A DNA stretch of 64,000 nucleotides, from contig NZ_JPWA01000007.1 of the NCBI RefSeq assembly GCF_003326475.1, positions 1 through 64,000 on the forward strand, read 5' to 3'. The translations under genes and the position numbers were made by a program. How positions within the stretch are numbered: position 1 is the first letter of the stretch; each line of letters starts with the position of its first letter. Under the pieces are notes generated by a model. That model searched no databases, was not told the origin of the DNA, and saw nothing but the letters and a program-made list of their open reading frames with translations. The stretch comes from Thalassospira xianhensis MCCC 1A02616. GTDB taxonomy: Bacteria; Pseudomonadota; Alphaproteobacteria; Rhodospirillales; Thalassospiraceae. This document shows positions 44,115 to 52,978 of this stretch, one piece after another.

Positions 44115-45280
44115 GCCGCAGCGACGATAAACGTAACGAGCATTTCATTGATACCGCGCCTTTTGATCCTTGGGATCGCGAGGAACTGACAGCCGCGCAG
44201 GAAAAATACTATCTCGCGTCGCAGTGGCAGCTGATCTGGTGGCGGCTTAAACGCCATCGGTTGGCTTATGTTTCGCTGATCATTCTGGCGATTATGTATG
44301 CATCCGTTTTCATCGTTGAAATCCTCGCACCCTATGCGCAGGAAACACGAAACTCGGAATATATCCATCACCAGCCACAGGCGATCCATCTGTTCCATGA
44401 CGGAAAATTTGTCGGGCCCTTTACCTATGGCACTGATTTCTCGATTGATATGGAAACGCTGAAACCGATCTATACGCCAAGCGACAGCCGCATCGAAAAA
44501 ATCCGCTTCTTCTGCTCCGGTGATCCCTATGAATTCTGGGGCCTGTTCGAAGCCGATTTTCATGTGATGTGCCCGGCCGAGGACGGAACCCTGTTCCTGC
44601 TGGGCACGGATCGGCTGGGGCGCGATATGCTGTCACGGATGATTTACGGCGCACGCGTGTCGCTGACCATTGGTCTGGTTGGTATAGCGGTCAGTTTCAT
44701 TCTCGGCATTCTTATTGGCGGGGCGGCGGGGTATTACGGCGGCTGGGTCGATGCAACAGCCCAGCGCCTGATCGAAGTCATCCGTTCCATGCCCGAAATC
44801 CCGCTATGGATGGCGTTGTCGGCGGCATTACCGGTGACCTGGAGCCCGGTTCTGATTTATTTCGGGATCACGATCATTCTGGGCCTTATCGACTGGACAG
44901 GACTTGCCCGTGCGGTGCGCTCGAAACTTCTGGCACTACGCGAAGAAGACTATGCGCTTGCCGCGCGCCTGATGGGGGCAAAGCCCAAACGCATCATTGC
45001 CCGCCATCTGCTGCCGAACTTTGCCAGTCATCTGATCGCATCGGTAACCCTTTCGATCCCTAACATGATCCTTGGTGAAACGGCGCTCAGTTTCCTTGGT
45101 CTTGGCCTGCGCGCACCAGTCACCAGTTGGGGCGTGCTTCTAAACGAGGCCCAGAACATCAACGCCGTTGCCGTCTATCCATGGCTGATGTTGCCAGTCG
45201 TGCCGGTCGTGATCGTCGTTCTGGCGTTCAACTTCCTTGGCGATGGCCTGCGCGACGCGGCTGATCCTTACAAGAACTGA
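44111..45280 (+). CDS. ABC transporter permease, DppC/OppC type
   Basis: A 389-aa permease. A long cytoplasmic N-terminus (~residues 1-55) is followed by the first membrane segment and a large periplasmic loop (~80-175), then the DppC core: LLGTDRLGRDMLSRMIYGARVSL, and the coupling loop EEDYALAARLMGAKPKRIIARHLLPN. The extended periplasmic loop is typical of permeases paired with the ~650-aa binding proteins. Last gene of the operon; a strong terminator follows. Confidence 0.9.
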   Translation: MSRSDDKRNEHFIDTAPFDPWDREELTAAQEKYYLASQWQLIWWRLKRHRLAYVSLIILAIMYASVFIVEILAPYAQETRNSEYIHHQPQAIHLFHDGKFVGPFTYGTDFSIDMETLKPIYTPSDSRIEKIRFFCSGDPYEFWGLFEADFHVMCPAEDGTLFLLGTDRLGRDMLSRMIYGARVSLTIGLVGIAVSFILGILIGGAAGYYGGWVDATAQRLIEVIRSMPEIPLWMALSAALPVTWSPVLIYFGITIILGLIDWTGLARAVRSKLLALREEDYALAARLMGAKPKRIIARHLLPNFASHLIASVTLSIPNMILGETALSFLGLGLRAPVTSWGVLLNEAQNINAVAVYPWLMLPVVPVVIVVLAFNFLGDGLRDAADPYKN

Positions 45281-45295
45281 TCATCCTGCCATATG

Positions 45296-45334
45296 CAAAA
45301 CAGCCCGCCATCTATTGGCGGGCTGTTTTGTTTT
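45296..45334. terminator. bidirectional terminator between dppC-like and MFS genes
   Basis: A perfect 14-bp stem (45296-45309 with 45317-45330), 7-base loop and T4 on the plus strand. It ends the long plus-strand operon; the convergent MFS gene stops at 45333, inside this structure. Confidence 0.9.
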
Positions 45335-46514
45335 AATGCGTAATCGGCTTTGATCGCAGTTGAGCCATGGAAGGCACCATTGCAATTAGCGAAAGTGCCA
45401 GGCCAAAGCCGCAAACCGCGGGCCATCCGCCCAGCCCCCAGGCATAAGTCGCCCCGGCCGAGCCGAACGAACCGCCAAGGAACATACCGGTCATATAAAC
45501 GGTATTTATCCGGCTGCGCGCCTCGGGGACCAGGCCGAAAATCACATGCTGGTTGGAAATCATCGCACTTTGCACACCGAAATCCAGAATGATCACACCG
45601 ACGATCAAGCCGGCCAGCGCCGTCCAAAGCCCAAATGCCAGCCATGAAATCACACAAATGATAACACCTGCGGCAATGACGCGGGCCGGGCCGTAACGGT
45701 CGGCAAGTCGGCCCGAAAGGGGCGCTGCCAGAACACCAATCGCGCCCAGAACCCCAAACAGCCCGGCAATATCCGCCCCCAGATGGTAATCGGGTTCCTG
45801 AAGATGCAGCGCCAAGACGGTCCAGAACGCCGAGAACGAGCCAAAGAGGGCGGCTTGCGTCAATGTCGCACGGCGAAGGGCAGGCTGTTGCTTGCACAGG
45901 AACAGGACGGATAAAAGCGCCTCGCCATAGCCGATGGATGTACGTGCCTTGTCCTTTGGCAGCATCACCGCCATCAGGATCGCTGTAAGAACCGCCACCG
46001 GAGCGGCAAGCCAGAACATTTCGCGCCAGCCAAGATGGGTTGAAACAAACCCCGCCAGCGTGCGGCTCAAAAGAATACCGCAAAGCAGGCCCGCCATAAC
46101 CGTTCCGATGGTTTTGCCACGGTTTTCGGGCGGAGTCAGGGCGGTCGCATAGGGGATGATCTGCTGGGCGACAGTCGAACAGGCACCCAGCAGGACTGAC
46201 GAGGCAAACAGAATGTAATCTGTCGGTGCGGATCCCTCGATCACAAGCACAAGGGCCAGCAGAAGAAACTGCAGGACGATCAGTTTGCGTCGGTCAAACA
46301 AATCGCCAAGTGGCACCAGCAAAAACAGGCCAATGGCGTATCCCAACTGCGTTGCCGTCGGGATCAGGGCCGCTGTGCCGCTTTGGCCGAATTCCGCCAT
46401 GATGATGCCAAGCATCGGCTGATTATAATAGATATTGGCAACGGCAAGACCGGCAGCGATCGCCATGACAAAGGTCAGTCCCCGGCCAAGACCCGGAGCA
46501 TCTGTTCGCGACAT
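45333..46514 (-). CDS. MFS transporter (drug/metabolite efflux type)
   Basis: A 393-aa inner-membrane transporter with about 12 hydrophobic segments. It has an ANIYYNQPMLGI start, PLGDLFDRRKLIVLQ (the loop 2-3 MFS motif A) and LSGRLADRYGPARV in the second half, the repeat of motif A. The N-terminal signature matches a group of proteobacterial MFS exporters. Substrate unknown. Stand-alone gene, tail inside the terminator shared with the peptide-transporter operon. Confidence 0.88.
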   Translation of the reverse strand: MSRTDAPGLGRGLTFVMAIAAGLAVANIYYNQPMLGIIMAEFGQSGTAALIPTATQLGYAIGLFLLVPLGDLFDRRKLIVLQFLLLALVLVIEGSAPTDYILFASSVLLGACSTVAQQIIPYATALTPPENRGKTIGTVMAGLLCGILLSRTLAGFVSTHLGWREMFWLAAPVAVLTAILMAVMLPKDKARTSIGYGEALLSVLFLCKQQPALRRATLTQAALFGSFSAFWTVLALHLQEPDYHLGADIAGLFGVLGAIGVLAAPLSGRLADRYGPARVIAAGVIICVISWLAFGLWTALAGLIVGVIILDFGVQSAMISNQHVIFGLVPEARSRINTVYMTGMFLGGSFGSAGATYAWGLGGWPAVCGFGLALSLIAMVPSMAQLRSKPITH

Positions 46515-46634
46515 CGACTTAATCCTGATTAACCTCGGGTCGGGTGGAAGGACGTTTTCCCGGTGGGCAGGCGGGGCTTGGCACCCCGTTATTTCTGTAA
46601 ACTATCGGTTTGGCTTGATCTTATCTGGTCGGAA

Positions 46635-47492
46635 TTACTTCTTGCGCAACCATAAACTGGTCTCGTGTGCGCCTTCGGGCAGGTGAATGCCATTGGCAAT
46701 CGACCGGGCTACAAGATACTTCAGGCGTGTCGTGGCATAGGCACTGGACCACAGGATTTCAAATCCGTTCCCGGCCAGCAAGGCCGCAACGCCCTGCTGT
46801 TCATTATATCCGCGCCATTGCCAGATTTCCGGATAGTCATCGGGCAGGGTGATGTCATGGATATGAATGATTGCCCCACTGGGCAATGCTGGTATGACCG
46901 TTGAAAACAGCAGATCAACATCCGTTCCGGGCATCAGGATATGGCTTGAATCAATTGACAGGATATCCGCACCCGACAATGTCTTGAACACGGCCGGATC
47001 GGCCTTTTGCACGATGGTCCGTTCAACCGTAATCGGCAGGGCGGCAATATCGGCGCGCGGGGCCGGATCAATCGCGTGAAAGATGGTTTCAAGTTCACCA
47101 TCAAGAATGGCGCGATGATAAAACCGTGTGGAATGCCCCGATCCGATTTCAACAATCCGTTCCGGACGAAATTCACGCGTCAGCACATAGGCCATCATCC
47201 CGTCCAGTCGCGGAAACCAGCTTTGTTGCCAGCGCGGATCGGGTGGGGTGGCATTGCCAAAACTGGCAAACGCATCCTGATATTTAGTGGCCTTGGTCAG
47301 CCATGCCTTCATGGTCGGTGCGGCCTGATCCATCATCGCTTCGATGGCCGGGTAATGCGGTCGGCCAGCGGCATTGGCGGTTTCGGCGGCATAGCGATAC
47401 GGAATGAAATAACCGGCGGGCGACGCCGTCAAAAGCGTCCTAAGCCCCAGTTTCAAACGGCGCCATTTCCGCGAAAGCGGAAGATTGCTCAT
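46635..47492 (-). CDS. class I SAM-dependent methyltransferase (Methyltransf_24-like)
   Basis: A 285-aa protein. The SAM region is RIVEIGSGHSTRFYH (G-x-G-x-S), followed by IHAIDPAPR and DILSIDSSHIL, then IHIHDITLPDDYP. This order of motifs is typical of Methyltransf_24 proteins often found with polysaccharide genes. The frame extends to 47525, but ATG 47492 with GGGGGAA before it is the best start. It lies just after an MFS gene in the same direction (dusA-mnmC-MFS-methyltransferase). Acceptor unknown. Confidence 0.75.
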   Translation of the reverse strand: MSNLPLSRKWRRLKLGLRTLLTASPAGYFIPYRYAAETANAAGRPHYPAIEAMMDQAAPTMKAWLTKATKYQDAFASFGNATPPDPRWQQSWFPRLDGMMAYVLTREFRPERIVEIGSGHSTRFYHRAILDGELETIFHAIDPAPRADIAALPITVERTIVQKADPAVFKTLSGADILSIDSSHILMPGTDVDLLFSTVIPALPSGAIIHIHDITLPDDYPEIWQWRGYNEQQGVAALLAGNGFEILWSSAYATTRLKYLVARSIANGIHLPEGAHETSLWLRKK

Positions 47493-47517
47493 CAGATTTC
47501 CCCCAGGCATGTCCCGG

Positions 47518-48714
47518 TCATTCACAAAACGTGTTGTCTTCGCCGCGCCAGCGCCGGATCAGCCAAAGCGCAAAGAAAAAGGCAACAATCGAAAGTCCGC
47601 TCATGGCGTAATAGGCATGTGATCCGAAATGATCATAAAGCGGCCCAGATGCCCAGATCGCACTGCCAAGGAAAACACCCATGGATAATGTCGCCATCAG
47701 GCTTTGTGCCGACGTTGCCAATTGTGGCGGTACGGCACGCGCAATAAAGCTGACAGCCGCCAGATGGGTAATGCCAAATGTCATGGCGTGCAAGGGTTGC
47801 ACCAGAACAATCAGCCAGAAATTGTCGGTCATGCCCAGAACCGTCCAGCGCAGAACGCCTGACGCGGCCCCGATGGCAAACAAAATGCCCGGATGCCGAC
47901 CGCGAACATATTTACCGGCAAAGGCAAAAAGCGCTATTTCGGCAATCACCCCGATCGACCAGAATGCCCCGATCACATCATGTGGATAACCGACATTTTC
48001 CCAGTGGACAGAGGCAAAGCTGTAATACGTCCCGTGCGATCCTTGTGCAAAACCGATGCAGCCCAGATAAATCAGGAAGACCGGTTTACGCATCAGATAG
48101 ATGATCGAAGAGCCAGAGCGCAATGGCCGGTCGGTTTGCGGATCGGGCATGCGGGTGACGATGGCAAAATTGACAATCCCGGCAATAAACAGCAACCAGA
48201 CAATCCATGCGGTCGATGTACCATCAAGAACCCATCCAGCACCATAGGATGCGGCGATAAAGGCAAGTGATCCCCAAAGTCGCACCCGCCCGTAATCAAG
48301 TTCCTTGGCCTTGCATTCATGAACCGTAATTGTCGTGCCCAGCGGCAATAATGGTGCAAAGGTGAAACCGATGATCACAGACAACCCGGCCAGCCACCAG
48401 AAATTGCTCGATACCGGGAAGGCAAGAACCGTAACGACGTAAATTCCCGCCAGCCAAAGCATCGGCGTTTTACGATTGCCGGTTCGATCTGCGCGCTGTG
48501 CAATCAACGGATCGGCAAAAACCCGAACCCAGTTGGGCAGGGACAGCAAAATACCGATCTCGCCCGCCGACAATCTCTGGCTTTTCAGCCAGACCGGCCA
48601 ATAGGGCAGAAACACACCCTGAATAAGGAAAAGCCCCACGAAAAACAGCGCAAGGATCGTTGCGGTTTTCATGCGAGGGTCGTCAAATGACGGAAGGATG
48701 GGCTTGTTGATCAT
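47518..48714 (-). CDS. MFS transporter, HcaT/PPP-like
   Basis: A 398-aa transporter with about 12 hydrophobic segments. The start FLIQGVFLPYWPVWLKSQRLSAGEIG and ADPLIAQRADRTGNRK (motif A) match the MFS_1-like group, which includes HcaT and similar carriers. It overlaps the mnmC stop by 4 bp (ATGA), so it is translated with mnmC even though the functions look unrelated. Substrate unknown. Confidence 0.85.
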   Translation of the reverse strand: MINKPILPSFDDPRMKTATILALFFVGLFLIQGVFLPYWPVWLKSQRLSAGEIGILLSLPNWVRVFADPLIAQRADRTGNRKTPMLWLAGIYVVTVLAFPVSSNFWWLAGLSVIIGFTFAPLLPLGTTITVHECKAKELDYGRVRLWGSLAFIAASYGAGWVLDGTSTAWIVWLLFIAGIVNFAIVTRMPDPQTDRPLRSGSSIIYLMRKPVFLIYLGCIGFAQGSHGTYYSFASVHWENVGYPHDVIGAFWSIGVIAEIALFAFAGKYVRGRHPGILFAIGAASGVLRWTVLGMTDNFWLIVLVQPLHAMTFGITHLAAVSFIARAVPPQLATSAQSLMATLSMGVFLGSAIWASGPLYDHFGSHAYYAMSGLSIVAFFFALWLIRRWRGEDNTFCE

Positions 48715-50744
48715 GCCGCGATCTGCCGCCGTTTAAGACCACGCACGATGAACCGTGCGGGATGGAGGGCATCCAACAGGGACTTTTCAAGGGGCAGGGG
48801 CATATTGCAGATCTCGCTGGCAATTATTTCGGCGGCAATTGGGGCTGCAATCAACCCGCGTGCGCCAAATCCGGTACAGATATACACGTCTTTGTGGTAA
48901 GGCGCATCGACATATCGCGCCGCCTTTTTTCCTTTGTCTATACCGGCATAGGCCAGAAGATAGGACCCATAATCCGGTGCCGGGCCAACCACGGGCAAAT
49001 GATCGGGAGTTGTGGTCCGAAGTGCCGCCCGACCAGACAGTTTCGATGGTTCAAGCATGTCGGCAAGTGTGGGCAAGACTTTGCCCAGTTGTCCGACATT
49101 GAAGGCATGGTCGCTTTCACGCAAATCCGTTTGGTTATCATTGCGCCCAAATGTCGCGCCGAAAACATGAATGCCGTTTCTGGCGGGGGTCAGATATCCC
49201 TTGTGGCTTAAAACACAACGGATCGGATGATCCCCGTAACAATCCCGAAGCGTCGTTTCATCAAAATAGCTGATTTGCCCGCGTACCGGGCGCAGATATT
49301 CCGAAAGCCAGTCTGTCTGGCCAAATGCACCGGTTTCGGTTGCGCCTGCGATGACAACTGCATCAAATGGGCCAAATTCACGATCATCGGCGGATTTCAC
49401 GACTTTGCCGTCGCCATCGTCAAAAATGCCGACAATATTGCGCCCCGTACGGCATTCAATTCCGCGCGCAAGGTATGACACAAGCGACGGCGGATTAACC
49501 CAACCCGCATCCGGATAAAACAGCCCGCCATGCGGTAGAGAAAGGCCAAAGGCGGTACTGGCGGCATCACGATCAAGCAAGCGAACCAGATCGGGATTTT
49601 GCCCCAGTCTATTGATCAGTCCTGCCTGACGTTCTTCATCACGCGGGCCGGATATCAGATCAAGCACGCCACAGAAACCAGCTTCGATATGGCCTGCTTC
49701 TGCAAGTGTGCGTACCAGTCGCTGACTGTATCTGAACCCGGCTTCGTAAAACCGCCCGGTAATCGCATCATCGACGGTAAGGTAGGGTTCAAGCATTCCG
49801 ATCGGGTTGCCGGATGCCGCGTCGGCCAAATGATCCGATTTTTCAAAAAGCGTCACCGCACATCCGCGATTGTGCAGGGCGTGCGCACAGGCGGCACCGG
49901 CCATACCGCCGCCAATGATCGCGATATGTTTTTTGCCGGTTGTCTTTGGCAAGACAAACCAAGGATTTTCATCAATCCCTTTGCCGCTGGTGTCCTGATC
50001 AGGTGCATCCTTCGGCGCAAATCTGGCCGTGATCATATCGCGCTTATAGGCATATCCCTTGCGCTTGCTGATCTCGAACCCGGCCTGTTCCAGCCCGTCG
50101 CGCACGATGCGTGCCGCACTGAATGTCGCAAGGGTCGCACCATCACGGCTTGATGCGGCGGCAAGGGCCGCAAACAATTCCGGCCGCCACATATCGGGAT
50201 TGCGCGACGGGGCAAAACCGTCAAGGAACCAGCAATCGACCATTCCGTGATAATCTCGGTAACAACCAATCGCATCCCCGATCAGAAGTGTCAGCGTAAC
50301 CGAACCATCGCCCAGATCAAACCGATGCACACCGGGCAATATCGTGCCGGTCGGCCATTGCGTGACAAGTTGGTCCGAAATTTCTGCCAATTCCGGCCAG
50401 TTCTGATGCGCGCGTGCCATCGCATCACGCGTCAGCGGGAATTTCTCAACCGATATGAAATGAAGCCGTCTGGACCGCGCCGGGTCCTTTTGCCAGCAAT
50501 CCCACGCGGCAAGAAAATTCAGGCCCGTGCCAAAGCCGGTTTCGCCAATCGTGAAATTTTCGCGTGCCCGCCATGCTTCGGGCAGGTTATTGCCCGCAAC
50601 AAAAACATATTGCGTTTCGGCCAATCCGTTTTTCGGATTGTAATAAATATCGCCAAATTGCGGGGAATAGGGGACGTTGCCTTCCCGCCATGTAATGCCG
50701 CCGGTTTGTTTCGGGGCATCGGGCGATTGTTCATCTGCGCTCAT
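48711..50744 (-). CDS. mnmC: bifunctional tRNA 5-methylaminomethyl-2-thiouridine biosynthesis protein
   Basis: A 677-aa fusion completing mnm5s2U34 in tRNA wobble positions. The N-terminal methyltransferase (~1-240) has FTIGETGFGTGLNFLAAW, the SAM loop. The C-terminal FAD oxidase (~270-677) has IAIIGGGMAGAACAHAL (Rossmann), AASGNPIGML, and GFGARGLIAAPI near the end. The oxidase removes carboxymethyl and the methyltransferase adds methyl. ATGA overlaps link it with dusA upstream and an MFS gene downstream. Full length for the family. Confidence 0.93.
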   Translation of the reverse strand: MSADEQSPDAPKQTGGITWREGNVPYSPQFGDIYYNPKNGLAETQYVFVAGNNLPEAWRARENFTIGETGFGTGLNFLAAWDCWQKDPARSRRLHFISVEKFPLTRDAMARAHQNWPELAEISDQLVTQWPTGTILPGVHRFDLGDGSVTLTLLIGDAIGCYRDYHGMVDCWFLDGFAPSRNPDMWRPELFAALAAASSRDGATLATFSAARIVRDGLEQAGFEISKRKGYAYKRDMITARFAPKDAPDQDTSGKGIDENPWFVLPKTTGKKHIAIIGGGMAGAACAHALHNRGCAVTLFEKSDHLADAASGNPIGMLEPYLTVDDAITGRFYEAGFRYSQRLVRTLAEAGHIEAGFCGVLDLISGPRDEERQAGLINRLGQNPDLVRLLDRDAASTAFGLSLPHGGLFYPDAGWVNPPSLVSYLARGIECRTGRNIVGIFDDGDGKVVKSADDREFGPFDAVVIAGATETGAFGQTDWLSEYLRPVRGQISYFDETTLRDCYGDHPIRCVLSHKGYLTPARNGIHVFGATFGRNDNQTDLRESDHAFNVGQLGKVLPTLADMLEPSKLSGRAALRTTTPDHLPVVGPAPDYGSYLLAYAGIDKGKKAARYVDAPYHKDVYICTGFGARGLIAAPIAAEIIASEICNMPLPLEKSLLDALHPARFIVRGLKRRQIAA

Positions 50745-51736
50745 GCAGACAGTGCCTTGGCATCTTCTTCGGACACAAGTGCCAATGCCTCGCGCACGGT
50801 ATCAACACCCGCACCTTTGCGATGGGCATTCTCGCTTAAATACCGGCGCCATTGTTTTGCACCGCGCATATGCTGAAACAGTCCCAGCATGTGCCGCGTC
50901 ACATGGCCCAGCGTCCCGTTATCCGATTTCAGATGTTCATCGATATACGGCAGCATCGCCTCGACCACCTGATGACGGCTTAGGGCCGGGGTGTCATCGC
51001 CATAAAAACGACGGTCGACATCCGAAAGAACATAGGGGTTCTGATAGGCTTCGCGCCCGATCATCACACCGTCAACCTCTTTCAGATGTTCTTCGGTTTC
51101 GTCCAGTGTCTTGATACCGCCATTGATCAGGATTTCAAGTTCCGGCAATTCCTGTTTCAACTGGTAAACCAGTTCATATTTAAGCGGCGGAACTTCGCGG
51201 TTTTCCTTGGGGCTAAGTCCGTTCAGCCATGCTTTTCGTGCATGCACGATGAAGGTCCTGCATCCGGCGTCGGCCACGGTTTCCACAAACCGTTTAAGCG
51301 ACGGGTAATCTTCCTGATTGTCGATGCCGATACGGTTTTTGACCGTTACCGGCGCCTCACTGGTGTCAATCATCGCTTTGACGCAATTTGCCACCACATC
51401 GGGGGTCGCCATCAGACAGGCACCAAATGCCCCGTTCTGCACGCGATCCGACGGGCAGCCGCAATTCAGGTTGATCTCGTCATAGGCATAATTATTGGCA
51501 ATGTCGCAGGCGCGCGCCAGATCATCCGGGTTGCTGCCGCCAAGCTGCAGGGCAATGGGGTGTTCGGCCGCGTCATAACGCAGATGCCGTTCCGCACCGC
51601 CATGGATGATGGCCCCCGTGGTGACCATTTCGGTATAAAGCAGGGCATGCTGGCTGATCTGCCGCAGGAAATAGCGATCATGCCGATCCGTCCAATCCAT
51701 CATCGGGGCGACAGAAATACGCCGATTGACAGTCAT
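50741..51736 (-). CDS. dusA: tRNA-dihydrouridine(20/20a) synthase
   Basis: An FMN-dependent enzyme that reduces uridine in the tRNA D-loop. It starts RRISVAPMMDWTDRHDRYFLR, typical of DusA, with the catalytic CGCPSDRVQNGAFGACLM (catalytic Cys in GCPS), HARKAWLNGLSPKENR, and INGGI. The ORF extends to a TTG at 51823 but ATG 51736 gives the family start and 331 aa. It overlaps mnmC by 4 bp: two tRNA-modification genes in one operon. Confidence 0.93.
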   Translation of the reverse strand: MTVNRRISVAPMMDWTDRHDRYFLRQISQHALLYTEMVTTGAIIHGGAERHLRYDAAEHPIALQLGGSNPDDLARACDIANNYAYDEINLNCGCPSDRVQNGAFGACLMATPDVVANCVKAMIDTSEAPVTVKNRIGIDNQEDYPSLKRFVETVADAGCRTFIVHARKAWLNGLSPKENREVPPLKYELVYQLKQELPELEILINGGIKTLDETEEHLKEVDGVMIGREAYQNPYVLSDVDRRFYGDDTPALSRHQVVEAMLPYIDEHLKSDNGTLGHVTRHMLGLFQHMRGAKQWRRYLSENAHRKGAGVDTVREALALVSEEDAKALSA

Positions 51737-51878
51737 ACCGAGTTGTTCCTGAACCTGTGCACGTGAATGGGGTTGCCGTTTTCCGGGCGCGGTCTTTATA
51801 TATGTTCCGGGATTTAGGGTCAAAACTCATTCGGCGATGCATGGCTGCATCGCGCATTGCGAAATACAGGAAGAATTC

Positions 51879-52232
51879 ATGATCACGGTCTATGGCATCA
51901 AAAACTGCGACACAGTTAAAAAATCCCTGAAATGGTTCGACGCCAAGGGATTTGAACACAAGTTCCATGATTTCCGCGTTGACGGAATTGATGCCAAAAC
52001 CATCGAAGGCTGGCTTGCCGAAGTCGGTGGCAAGACCCTGATCAATAAACGCGGGCCAAGCTATCGTAATCTTTCCGATGCCGACAAGGCCGTGCTTGAA
52101 AATGATGATGCGGCTGCGGCAGCCATCCTTGCGGTCAATCCGACCGTGATCAAACGTCCGGTTGTCGATTTTGGCACGACCCGCACCGTGGCCTATGACG
52201 AAGGGCGCTGGTCCGAGCTGGCCGGAGCATGA
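51879..52232 (+). CDS. ArsC/Spx-family protein (YffB-like)
   Basis: A 117-aa thioredoxin-fold protein. TVYGIKNCDTVKKSLKWF holds the single CysX-type motif (NCDTV) of ArsC-like YffB proteins. KTLINKRGPSYR and IKRPVVDF follow the family pattern. AGGAAG lies seven bases before ATG 51879; the frame upstream to 51837 was rejected. YffB is a putative glutathione-dependent reductase, not a proven arsenate reductase. ATGA overlap with the HAD gene. Confidence 0.85.
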   Translation: MITVYGIKNCDTVKKSLKWFDAKGFEHKFHDFRVDGIDAKTIEGWLAEVGGKTLINKRGPSYRNLSDADKAVLENDDAAAAAILAVNPTVIKRPVVDFGTTRTVAYDEGRWSELAGA

Positions 52233-52924
52233 GCAGGGAAATGATGGATGCGATTGTGACGAAACCGGTCGTGCGCGGCGTGATCTTTGATTGCGATGGT
52301 GTGCTGGTGGATACCGAAAATCTTGCCAACAGGGTCCTGACCGATCTGTTGTGCGAATATGGCTGTGACATGACCCCGGCGCAAAGCCACGAGTTTTTTA
52401 TCGGTGGTACGCTGGCGGCTGTTGCACCCAAAATGGCGGAATCTTTTAGTGTAACGTTACCTGACGGCTGGATTAAGGAATGTTATGCCAGAACCTTCAA
52501 ATCATTTGAAAAAGATCTGATGCCCTATCCAGATCTGGGCGCTGTTCTTGAGCTGCTCGATGCCAAAGGGATCCCGATGGCAATCGGCAGTAACGGCCCG
52601 CATGACAAGATGGATGTATCGCTTGGCAAGGTCGGGTTGCTGGATCGTTTTCGTGGCCGGATATGCTCGGCCCATGATGTTGCCCACGCGAAACCGGCAC
52701 CCGATGTCTATTTGCTGGCCGCCGAAAAAATCGGTATCGATATCACCGAATGCGTGGTGATCGATGACAGCATCAGTGGTGTCCTTGCCGGTGTTGCGTC
52801 CGGTGCGACAACAATCGGTCTGGTCGATCTGACATCGGCGGATTCTCTGCGTGGGGCAGGGGCGCATTATGTCGCGGAAAATCATCTGGAATTGCGCGAT
52901 TTTCTGGCTGACTGGATCGATTGA
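52229..52924 (+). CDS. HAD-IA family hydrolase (phosphatase/phosphoglucomutase-like)
   Basis: A 231-aa haloacid-dehalogenase protein. Motif I FDCDGVLVDTE (residues ~22-32, with the nucleophilic Asp), motif II AIGSNGP, motif III Lys in AHAKPAPDVYLLAAEK and motif IV VIDDSISGV are all present. The DGVLVDTE form is common in sugar phosphatases and beta-phosphoglucomutases. It overlaps the ArsC-like gene by 4 bp. Substrate unknown. Confidence 0.87.
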   Translation: MSREMMDAIVTKPVVRGVIFDCDGVLVDTENLANRVLTDLLCEYGCDMTPAQSHEFFIGGTLAAVAPKMAESFSVTLPDGWIKECYARTFKSFEKDLMPYPDLGAVLELLDAKGIPMAIGSNGPHDKMDVSLGKVGLLDRFRGRICSAHDVAHAKPAPDVYLLAAEKIGIDITECVVIDDSISGVLAGVASGATTIGLVDLTSADSLRGAGAHYVAENHLELRDFLADWID

Positions 52925-52952
52925 AAAAGGCGGCATCTAATTGATGCCGCCT
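52923..52952. terminator. terminator between HAD gene and ggt
   Basis: AGGCGGCATC (52928-52937) and GATGCCGCCT (52943-52952) form a perfect 10-bp stem. On the minus strand it is followed by TTTTTC, so it mainly serves ggt; on the plus strand the tail is weak. Confidence 0.8.
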
Positions 52953-52978
52953 CGTTCTCAAATCACCGAAATCTATCT

